DNA of 64,000 nucleotides from Limnohabitans sp. (GTDB taxonomy: Bacteria; Pseudomonadota; Gammaproteobacteria; Burkholderiales; Burkholderiaceae_C): NCBI RefSeq assembly GCF_023910625.1, contig NZ_JAAVVW010000003.1, positions 1,860,001 to 1,924,000 of the forward strand, read 5' to 3'. Shown here piece after piece: positions 57,546 to 64,000 of the stretch. The translations under genes were made by a program, and so were the position numbers. The first letter of the stretch is position 1. Each line of letters begins with the position of its first letter. Under the pieces are notes generated by a model, which saw nothing but the letters and a program-made list of their open reading frames with translations, made no database searches and was not told the DNA's origin.

Positions 57546-58097
57546 TCAGAACTTGTAGCCCACGCCGACGGTCAGACCGTTGCTTTTGGTGCTGTCTTTG
57601 TCATACAACCGCATCCACGTCGCACTCAGGTACGTCTTGGTGCGTAGGGCATAACTCACACCAAGGCCATACGCCCAATCTGATTTCGTTTCTGAGCTTG
57701 AGACAGTCACAGTCGAGGATGTGCTTTTACCTTGGGCATACCCCAAGCGTCCGAAGAGTTCCACCGACTCATTCACCCTCACTTTAGGTTTCAAAAAGAT
57801 GCCATAGCCGTGGTTGATTTTTGTGCTGACAGGATTGCGTTGGCTTGCCCCATTGACCGTTGTGTCTGCACTGCCAACGCCAAGACTCAATGAGCCTTCG
57901 ATTGCCAAATTGTCGTGTAGGTCATAGCCAATGTAGCCAACGACAGCATCGGGCTTAGATTGCACATCGTTGCCGTTGACGGTGGACTTGATTGTGATGG
58001 CTTGGTAGCCGATTTCACCGTACACCTGCGCCAGCACCTGCACTGATGCCATGGTCATGCTTGCAGCGAGTGCCACGGATTTCATAGATATTTGCAT
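57546..58097 (-). CDS. Outer-membrane beta-barrel protein
   Basis: 183 residues from MQISMKSVALAAS, with a signal peptide ending near ASVQVLAQ. Amphipathic strands alternate through the mature part (YGEIGYQAITIKS; LFGRLGYAQGK; WAYGLGVSYAL) and the protein ends in Phe (VGVGYKF), the usual barrel-insertion signature. Resembles small OmpA/OmpW-like porin-superfamily proteins; no function can be named. The frame starts 14 codons earlier, but the signal peptide fixes the start. Confidence 0.85.
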   Translation of the reverse strand: MQISMKSVALAASMTMASVQVLAQVYGEIGYQAITIKSTVNGNDVQSKPDAVVGYIGYDLHDNLAIEGSLSLGVGSADTTVNGASQRNPVSTKINHGYGIFLKPKVRVNESVELFGRLGYAQGKSTSSTVTVSSSETKSDWAYGLGVSYALRTKTYLSATWMRLYDKDSTKSNGLTVGVGYKF

Positions 58098-58135
58098 TTT
58101 GCTTTCCCTTTCGTGTTGTTGGCTTGCGGCCCAAT

Positions 58136-58435
58136 TCAATATGTTTTGCCGCTGATCGGACAGAAATCGGGGTGCTTATCCATATCCCGGACCTTCCAAC
58201 CTTCCGGCGACTTCGACGCATAGGCCACCTTTTGACCGCCATAGCCACCCATTCGGTTTTTCGCGTTGTATTCGATGCACGCTTCAACACCCGCTTCTCC
58301 GATTCTTGTGCTGCCAAATTTCACAGAGTCAGGATCAATCAGTCGCTCCTTTACGGCTCCTTTTATTGCCGACACATCAGAGTCACCGCACCCCGCCAAA
58401 ACACTGGCAAACATCAGCATCAAAACCCCTCTCAT
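58136..58435 (-). CDS. Small lipoprotein
   Basis: 99 residues from MRGVLMLMFASVLAGCGDSD; the lipobox LAGC predicts Cys15 as the lipidated residue, with Gly at +1 and Asp at +2 (Asp at +2 often marks inner-membrane retention). The mature part has DPDSVKFGSTRIGEAGVEAC and two further cysteines. I do not recognise a domain beyond that of small exported proteins with a DPxSxxF segment. Upstream of the beta-barrel gene, same strand. Confidence 0.8.
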   Translation of the reverse strand: MRGVLMLMFASVLAGCGDSDVSAIKGAVKERLIDPDSVKFGSTRIGEAGVEACIEYNAKNRMGGYGGQKVAYASKSPEGWKVRDMDKHPDFCPISGKTY

Positions 58436-58522
58436 AGCTCTCCTTTCATGAGTTGGCAATCGACTGGAAATCAAGCAATTTCACGTTTCAACAGACTCCC
58501 TTTCTTTCAACGATGAATCAAT

Positions 58523-58987
58523 TTAATAATCAAGCAGCTTGGTCTTTTCGCGTAGGAATTCCTCTTCGCTCAGAATGCCTTTTTCGCGCAGGTCTTGCAG
58601 TTTGAGCAGGCCAGCATGGATGTCCGGCTGTTTCGCTGCGTCCATGTTCGATAGCTCTTTAATGCCAGTCAGATTGCGATAGGCACCAATCGTTGCGCCA
58701 ATGGCAGCACCAACGGCAGGGCCGATCAATGGAACGGGAATTGCAATTGCTGCACCAATCGCTGCACCCGTAGCAGAATCTTTGGCGAGATCAGACCTGA
58801 GCGCAGTCTTCCCTAGTCGTGCGGCCTCCTCGCCCAGTCCTGTCGCTTGTTTCTTCGCCCATTCCGCAGCGATTCGGGCATCTTGTGCATCTACCTTGCC
58901 GTCACCATTCATATCACCAACCAGGACAGCGGCAGCACCCAGCCCCTTTTGGGCACCCTCACCAATTTGCTTGAGCCTCTTACGCAT
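58523..58987 (-). CDS. SHOCT-domain protein with a calcium-loop-like segment
   Basis: 154 residues from MRKRLKQIGEGAQ. An EF-hand/dockerin-like loop DMNGDGKVDAQDARIA lies near residues 25-40, a Gly/Ala-rich hydrophobic stretch (GAAIGAAIAIPVPLIGPAVG) near 75-95, and a C-terminal SHOCT motif (LLKLQDLREKGILSEEEFLR). The glycine-zipper-like stretch suggests membrane association. Function unknown. No signal peptide. Confidence 0.78.
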   Translation of the reverse strand: MRKRLKQIGEGAQKGLGAAAVLVGDMNGDGKVDAQDARIAAEWAKKQATGLGEEAARLGKTALRSDLAKDSATGAAIGAAIAIPVPLIGPAVGAAIGATIGAYRNLTGIKELSNMDAAKQPDIHAGLLKLQDLREKGILSEEEFLREKTKLLDY

Positions 58988-59092
58988 AGGTTTCTCCAAA
59001 GAACCTGACCAAGATGAACGTGTAGCACTTGACAAATCGTTTGTCACGAATTACGTGACGACAATTTTAACCACCGTCACGAAACTCGTGAC

Positions 59093-59421
59093 ATGCAGGA
59101 CAAGCTATCAGCCATCTCTATCGTCGGTCGCCGTATGCGCGAACGTCGTGAGGCTTTGGGTCTTGCTCAGGAAAAAGTAGGTGTAGCGATTGGCTTGGAC
59201 GAATCCAGTGCAAGAGCACGAATCAGCCGATACGAGCTTGGTGTCCACGAACCACCGTTTGCCACGGTCAAGCTGCTGGCTGATGTTCTGGAAGTACCCC
59301 ACCCTATATGTATTGCGAGGAACAAGACATTGCAGACCTATTGCTGGCGCTGCACAAAATTCCGAGCAAGGCACGTAAACACAAGGTCGGGGCACTGATG
59401 GCCCACATGGCACAAGCCTGA
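59093..59421 (+). pseudogene. XRE-family HTH regulator, frameshifted
   Basis: The helix-turn-helix (RMRERREALGLAQEKVGVAI, then SRYELGVHEPP and LLADVLEVP) reads in one frame to about 59297. The natural continuation, YMYCEEQDIADLLLALHKIP through GALMAHMAQA to TGA 59421, is in the -1 frame. The switch falls at a CCCC run (about 59294-59297), where one missing C would explain it. So either a recent mutation, a sequencing error, or a -1 slip. Without it a 101-codon product with an unrelated tail results. Confidence 0.8.
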
Positions 59422-59439
59422 CATCCGGAGCCAGAAAAT

Positions 59440-59473
59440 AGAAAACCCCACTGGAGTGAACCAATGGGGTTTC
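59440..59473 (-). terminator. Terminator downstream of tRNA-Phe
   Basis: Inverted repeat AAAACCCCA (59442-59450) / TGGGGTTT (59465-59472), followed on the minus strand by a T-rich run. It sits 6 bases after the tRNA end and can also terminate the plus-strand regulator. Confidence 0.75.
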
Positions 59474-59478
59474 AATTT

Positions 59479-59554
<76 letters not shown>

Positions 59555-59610
59555 GCAAGCGTCGAATTATATCAGGGTAAATGCCGTCTATCGACGGGCG
59601 CGGCCGCTCA

Positions 59611-60273
59611 TCAGCTGGTGCGTTTGCTGCGCGACAAGTCAACGCCCAGTTGCTTGAGTTTTCTGTAGAGGTGGGTTCGCTCAAGCCCTGTTTTTTCGGC
59701 TACTCGCGTCATGGAGCCGCCTTCGTGTGCCAAATGGAATTCGAAGTAGGCTTTTTCGAAAGCGTCTCGGGCTTCTCGCAATGGGCGATCCAACTCAAAG
59801 CTTTGTTGAACATCGGGGGTGATTGTCGTCTCACTGGTCACCACCACCGACATGGACAGGGTGCCGGGGGGCGGTTGCGGTGCGGCGGCCCGCATGGCTT
59901 TTTGCACTTGGTCTCGTGCCAGTCCTTGCTCAACGGCCTTGAGGAGTTTTTGCAGGGTGATAGGTTTTTCGAGAAACGCGTGTGCCCCGATTTTGACGGC
60001 CTGGACGGCGGTGTCGATGGTGGCATGGCCGCTCATCATGATCACGGGCATGGTCAGCAAGCCCGATGTGGCCCACTCCTTGAGTAGGCTGACGCCGTCG
60101 GTGTCGGGCATCCAGATGTCCAGCAAGACCAGGTCAGGTCGCATGCTTTGTCTGGCCTCGCGGGCCTGGGCGGCGTTCTCGGCGAGTTCTACCTGGTGCC
60201 CCTCGTCAAAGAGGATCTCGGAGAGCAGATCGCGAATGCCCAGCTCGTCGTCCACCACCAAAATATTTGCCAT
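59611..60273 (-). CDS. NtrX-like response regulator without AAA+ domain
   Basis: 220 residues from MANILVVDDELGIRDLL; an upstream in-frame ATG (60333) is inside the kinase gene. Receiver domain about 1-120 with phospho-acceptor Asp in VLLDIWMPDTDG, MSGHAT and the Lys in FLEKPIT. A Pro-rich linker follows (about 130-150), then a Fis-type helix-turn-helix at the C-terminus (MTRVAEKTGLERTHLYRKL). The sigma-54 AAA+ module of classical NtrX is missing, so it should act as a plain DNA-binding regulator. Starts 19 bp after the kinase stop. Confidence 0.9.
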   Translation of the reverse strand: MANILVVDDELGIRDLLSEILFDEGHQVELAENAAQAREARQSMRPDLVLLDIWMPDTDGVSLLKEWATSGLLTMPVIMMSGHATIDTAVQAVKIGAHAFLEKPITLQKLLKAVEQGLARDQVQKAMRAAAPQPPPGTLSMSVVVTSETTITPDVQQSFELDRPLREARDAFEKAYFEFHLAHEGGSMTRVAEKTGLERTHLYRKLKQLGVDLSRSKRTS

Positions 60274-60292
60274 ATGCCTGTCTTGTCTCTGT

Positions 60293-62590
60293 TCATGAAG
60301 TGGGCGTATTGAGCCCTTGTGCTTCTTGCACAACTGCGAATGATAACGAGACTTGCGCCCCTTTGATTTCGCCCTCTTCCAGCAGGTTGCCGATTTCGAT
60401 CCTGGCGGCGTGTTCGTCGGCTATTTTTTTCACCACCGCCAGGCCCAATCCTGTCCCTTTGGCTTTGGTGGTGACATAGGGCTCAAAGGCCCGCTGGAGG
60501 ATGTTGGGGGCAAAGCCAGGCCCTGAATCGGTCACGGTCAAGCGCACGCGTTGTCGCGTGGCTCGCCACTCCGTGCGCAAGTGAACACTTGGCTTGAACG
60601 GGCCATCGCTGCGTGTTTCGCAGGCGTCTTGCGCGTTTTGTACCAGGTTGTGAATGACTTGTCTGATTTGCTGCTCGTCACCCAGGATGAGTGGACAAAC
60701 CGGATCGAGCTCGGCGAGGACTTTGGTGAGTGTCATGTCATCTTGTGCCTCGCTGGCGTACAAAGCCAGGATGTCTGTTATGAGGTCATTGATTTGCAAG
60801 GGTTTGAGCTCGGCCGATGGCAGCCGGGCGTAATCCCTGAATTCGTTGACCAATCGCTTCATCGCATCCACCTGGTTGACGATGGTTGTGACGGATTTGG
60901 TCAGTACGGCTTCGTCGCGGGTGTCGAGTTTTCCTGTCAATCGACGCTGCAATCGCTCGGCTGACAGCTGAATCGGGGTGAGTGGGTTCTTGATTTCATG
61001 CGCCAGTCTTCGCGCGACTTCACCCCAAGCCTGCGCTCGTTCGGCTGAGACGATTTCCGAGATGTCATCAAACACCAGCAGGCGCATGCCATCTGGCAGC
61101 ACAGCACCGCGCGCAAGCAGGGCCACACCGGTTTGGCTCAGCCCCTGACCAGAGGCGTGGATTTCAAACGATTTTTGCCAATGGTCCAACTCGTGCGCTC
61201 CGGTGTCCGCCCCCAACGCGCCGAACTGTTCAGCCACCCCTTTTGCAAACTCCTGCAGTCCGGGCAAGCTCAGCAGGCTTTGTCCCTCGTGTGCAGCCAC
61301 AGGCACGCGCAGGATGCGGGTGGCCCCTGGATTGGCCGACTGGATTTGGCCGTCTGCATCGACCACCATGACTCCTGCTGTGAGGTTGTCCAAAATGGTT
61401 TGCAGCTTGCTTCTGGCTTGATCCAGTTGGCTCAAGCTGTGCTCGATGTGGGCCCGTGCATCTGCCAGTTGTTGGGTCATGTCGGCAAAGGATCGGGTCA
61501 AGCCTCCCAACTCGTCTTTGCCTTGCAGCGCCAATTTGGGACGCAGATCGCCTGCAGCCACTTGGCGCATGCCATCGGCCAACAGCAGCAGTGGGCGCGC
61601 CAGCTGCTTGCCGAGCAAGACGGCCAACAAAATGGCCCCCAAGACCGCCAAGAACAGGCTCAGGGTGAGGGTGCCAATGTACATGCGTTGCAGGCCTTCA
61701 CGGGCCAAGGCGCGTTCCTGGTATTCGCGATAGGCCGCCTGTACCTCCAGGGCGTTGTTGACCAGGGTGGGCGGAAGGACTTGTACGACTTGCAGCAACC
61801 GCCTGTCTTCATCAAGCGCCAGGCTCCATTGCGGGATCAGCACCAGCACTTTGATGAGTCCTTTGTCCGCCCCTGAGGCGGATTCATCCAGACCGTCAAA
61901 CCAGGCCAGGCTGGTTTGTTTTCGGGCTTGCTTGAATTGCATCGCGCTTGGCCGTTCGGATTGGATTTGAAATGGGACCTGTGCGGCGCTGGCCACCATG
62001 CGTCCTTCCAATGTCCAGATGGCCACCTCGCTGGCGTCTAGTTGTGAACGGATTCTTTCGACCGCCAATGCGGAGTTCGATTCGTTGGTTTCTGCCAGGT
62101 TGGCTGCAGCGGCTTTGGCTTTTTTGGCCAGATCGTCGCTCAGGGTGTCCAGCGTGGCCCTGCCCAGGCCCAGGCCAGCCACCAGCGCTGCCTCGACTTT
62201 GATGTCGAACCAGCTTTCAATGGAGCGCGAGACAAATTGGTATGACACCACGTAGACCAGCACACCAGGCACCACGCCGACCAGGGCAAAGATGCCCGCC
62301 AGCTTAACCAGCAAGCGGGAACCAAACTGCCCTTGGCGAAACCGAATCCAGAGCCGAACAGTGCCCCACAAAATGGTCAGCAGCAGTCCACTGGCCACCA
62401 CTGCATTGGTGATGACCAGCCATTGGTAGTTTTGATTGAAGTTTTCGGTGTTGTCGGTGGCCTGCGTCATCAACACCAGCAGGCCCAAACCAATCAAGCC
62501 CGAGCTGAGTGCTCCCACCAACACCAACCAGCGGCTGGCCCCTTTGGGCAGGCTGGAGATTTTTTGGCGATAGGCCTTGGGCCAGGCCAT
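60293..62590 (-). CDS. NtrY-like sensor histidine kinase
   Basis: 765 residues. N-terminal membrane spans (about 20-45, 60-80, 95-115) and a further span near 295-325 enclose a periplasmic sensor; a HAMP segment follows, then a PAS-like region, HisKA with the phospho-His in RRLAHEIKNPLTPIQLSAER, and an ATPase domain with N box IHNLVQNAQDACE, DSGPGFAP and GTGLGLAVV. Partner of the NtrX-like regulator just downstream. The family senses nitrogen or redox/envelope cues; the signal is not evident. Confidence 0.93.
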   Translation of the reverse strand: MAWPKAYRQKISSLPKGASRWLVLVGALSSGLIGLGLLVLMTQATDNTENFNQNYQWLVITNAVVASGLLLTILWGTVRLWIRFRQGQFGSRLLVKLAGIFALVGVVPGVLVYVVSYQFVSRSIESWFDIKVEAALVAGLGLGRATLDTLSDDLAKKAKAAAANLAETNESNSALAVERIRSQLDASEVAIWTLEGRMVASAAQVPFQIQSERPSAMQFKQARKQTSLAWFDGLDESASGADKGLIKVLVLIPQWSLALDEDRRLLQVVQVLPPTLVNNALEVQAAYREYQERALAREGLQRMYIGTLTLSLFLAVLGAILLAVLLGKQLARPLLLLADGMRQVAAGDLRPKLALQGKDELGGLTRSFADMTQQLADARAHIEHSLSQLDQARSKLQTILDNLTAGVMVVDADGQIQSANPGATRILRVPVAAHEGQSLLSLPGLQEFAKGVAEQFGALGADTGAHELDHWQKSFEIHASGQGLSQTGVALLARGAVLPDGMRLLVFDDISEIVSAERAQAWGEVARRLAHEIKNPLTPIQLSAERLQRRLTGKLDTRDEAVLTKSVTTIVNQVDAMKRLVNEFRDYARLPSAELKPLQINDLITDILALYASEAQDDMTLTKVLAELDPVCPLILGDEQQIRQVIHNLVQNAQDACETRSDGPFKPSVHLRTEWRATRQRVRLTVTDSGPGFAPNILQRAFEPYVTTKAKGTGLGLAVVKKIADEHAARIEIGNLLEEGEIKGAQVSLSFAVVQEAQGLNTPTS

Positions 62591-62591
62591 T

Positions 62592-63248
62592 TCAGCGCAC
62601 CAGATCCGGACTTAACCGGAGTGTTTTACTGACCTGCAAATTCCAGTCGGACTGACCCCCTGAGGCGATTTGAAATGGCCGGGGCAATTGCGAGACATCC
62701 AGCTTGAAGTTGTAGCGAATGCGTTGCCGAGCATCTGGGCTGAGGGTTTGCATATCAACCAGCTTCCAGGCCGACTGTCGGCGTATGACGCCCAAGGCTT
62801 CACCCAGGGTTTCAAAGCTTTGGGAAATGCTGCCTGCCAAACCGGCACTTGAGATCGGCTCGTTGGAGACATTCAGTCTCCAGCGCCGCGTCAGGGGCTG
62901 AAAAGCCAATCGGTAATATCGGCTGGCAGCACCTATTGTGGCGTCGGTCCAATACCAGCGATCCCGCAGGACTTCTGCCTCCGCCACGAAATGCAGGGCC
63001 ACGCCTTTGACCAGGGCGTCTTCGAGGGCTGGCCCCAACTCCAAGGCCAGTTGGGCATGGAGCAGCAGACTGCCATTGTCCCGCTCCGCCTTGAGCTCGG
63101 TCAATTCAATGTTCGCGTTTTGTGCCCAAGCCGCCCCTGGCAGTGCCAGCGACATCAGGCACACCAGCCGTACAAGGCTGCGTAGCAGCTCATGTCCGGT
63201 CTTTTTCCAGCAGTGCGTAATAAAACCCATCGTGTTCACCCAATGCAT
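62592..63248 (-). CDS. DUF4390 exported protein
   Basis: Up to 218 residues; ATG 63230 (MGFITHCWKK) is an alternative start, and both overlap the rsmB end. A hydrophobic segment ending LMSLALPGAAWAQ gives a signal peptide. The mature protein has WYWTDATIGAASRYYRLAFQ and ends with SDWNLQVSKTLRLSPD. Function unknown; it lies between rsmB and ntrY in many betaproteobacteria. Ends 1 bp before the kinase start. Confidence 0.87.
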   Translation of the reverse strand: MHWVNTMGFITHCWKKTGHELLRSLVRLVCLMSLALPGAAWAQNANIELTELKAERDNGSLLLHAQLALELGPALEDALVKGVALHFVAEAEVLRDRWYWTDATIGAASRYYRLAFQPLTRRWRLNVSNEPISSAGLAGSISQSFETLGEALGVIRRQSAWKLVDMQTLSPDARQRIRYNFKLDVSQLPRPFQIASGGQSDWNLQVSKTLRLSPDLVR

Positions 63249-64000
63249 TGTCCACGACCGGAAGACCTGTGGGGGCCTGACCCGGTATCAAATGGCCAGG
63301 AGAGGGCAGCAATTGTGCATTGGTGTTGTGCTGAAGAAACGCTTGCACGGTTTCATCACCCTCTGACCGGAAGACCGAACAGGTGCAATAGAGCAATCGG
63401 CCACCGGGTTTCAGGAGTGGCCACAAAGTCTGGAGCAGTTGGGCCTGGGTGCGCGCCAGTTGAGCGCTGTCGCCTGGCCTTCGCAGCCAGCGCACGTCAG
63501 GGTGTCTGCGCACAATGCCTGATGCGGTGCAGGGCGCGTCCAGCAAAATGGCATCAAAGGCCTCGCCATCCCACCAGGTGGCTGGCTGGGCTGCATCTGC
63601 GGCACGCACCTCGGCGTGCACGCCCAAGCGTTGCAGGTTTTGGCCAATCCGCTGGCAACGGGTCGCATCCACATCCAGTGCCAGCACACGAGCTTGCGGG
63701 TAACAGACCAGTAAATGACCGGTTTTGCCGCCGGGCGCGGCACAGGCGTCCAGAATTCGCCATGGCTTGTCGGCTTGGCGCCCCTGCAGCAGCAAAGGAG
63801 CAGCCACCTGGGCAGCCGCATCTTGAACCGATACATGTCCTTCGAAAAATCCGGGCAGTTGGTGCACCGGCACAGCCTTGGCCAGCTGCAGGCCACTGGC
63901 CCCAACGGCTTTGGATGGCAAGCCCAGGGCCTGCAGTCTGGATTGGTATTCGCTCACACTGTGATGTCGTGGGTCGATGCGTAAACTCATCGGAGCAGGT
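63190..64000 (-). CDS. rsmB: 16S rRNA m5C967 methyltransferase, C-terminal part (partial)
   Basis: The last ~270 codons; the frame continues off the right edge (Pro-Ala-Pro before MSLRIDPRHH). SAM motif DACAAPGGKTGHLL, LLDAPCTASGIVRRHPDV with the motif-IV Cys, and catalytic TCS in LYCTCSVFRSEGDE identify an RsmB/Sun-type enzyme. The missing N-terminus should hold a NusB-like domain. Confidence 0.93.
   Translation of the reverse strand, partial: PAPMSLRIDPRHHSVSEYQSRLQALGLPSKAVGASGLQLAKAVPVHQLPGFFEGHVSVQDAAAQVAAPLLLQGRQADKPWRILDACAAPGGKTGHLLVCYPQARVLALDVDATRCQRIGQNLQRLGVHAEVRAADAAQPATWWDGEAFDAILLDAPCTASGIVRRHPDVRWLRRPGDSAQLARTQAQLLQTLWPLLKPGGRLLYCTCSVFRSEGDETVQAFLQHNTNAQLLPSPGHLIPGQAPTGLPVVDNALGEHDGFYYALLEKDRT

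Overview
The window looks like a chromosomal segment of a betaproteobacterium (Burkholderiales, most like the Comamonadaceae). The evidence is the gene order hemE end / priA / lnt / corC at the left and rsmB / DUF4390 / ntrY-like / ntrX-like at the right, a Bordetella-type UDP-diacetamido-mannuronate cassette, and moderately high GC in the housekeeping genes. This is inference; no 16S rRNA is present and the genus cannot be read from the sequence.

Layout. 1-8671 is core: the hemE C-terminus, priA with a perfect DnaA-box 9-mer in its leader, lnt-corC (minus, ATGA overlap), a GNAT enzyme, a fadD-type acyl-CoA ligase and an MBL-fold hydrolase. 8773-17821 is a minus-strand RTX secretion locus: a giant calcium-binding RTX protein followed by its type I ABC exporter (with a degenerate C39-like domain) and the HlyD adaptor. 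17822-18816 is a graveyard of two insertion-sequence remnants. 18817-19505 is a FitAB/VapBC-type toxin-antitoxin pair whose PIN toxin has Asn in place of the first catalytic Asp.

19515-54528 is a 35-kb O-antigen / surface polysaccharide locus. Its left half (19515-35859) holds orphan rfbC, a complete five-gene cassette for UDP-2,3-diacetamido-2,3-dideoxymannuronate, an epimerase, an asparagine-synthase-like amidotransferase, an ABC exporter (Wzm/Wzt), two methyltransferases, glycosyltransferases and an SDR. 36177-39658 carries two ~99% identical IS481-type elements flanking one glycosyltransferase. The right half (39659-54528) is much more AT-rich and resembles a Wzx/Wzy-type cluster: a 5'-truncated polymerase-like gene with a large extracytoplasmic insert, a second amidotransferase, glycosyltransferases, an acyltransferase, a Wzx flippase split by two insertion sequences (IS4-type and IS256-type, each with a perfect 9-bp target duplication), then an initiating phosphoglycosyltransferase, a PglD-like acetyltransferase and a PglF/WbpM-like dehydratase. 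The locus therefore combines an apparently intact ABC-export set with a decayed Wzx/Wzy set.

54529-57545 is accessory: a phosphoribosyltransferase-like gene with an out-of-frame overlapping small ORF between two related GGGGTCAGA-type repeats, a YdcF-family gene, an IS1380-like transposase fragment, and a group II (IIC-like) intron remnant sitting exactly behind a Rho-independent terminator. 57546-59421 holds small envelope genes (beta-barrel protein, lipoprotein, SHOCT protein) and a frameshifted XRE regulator. 59479-59554 is tRNA-Phe, and 59611-64000 is core again: NtrX-like regulator, NtrY-like kinase, DUF4390 and the rsmB C-terminus.
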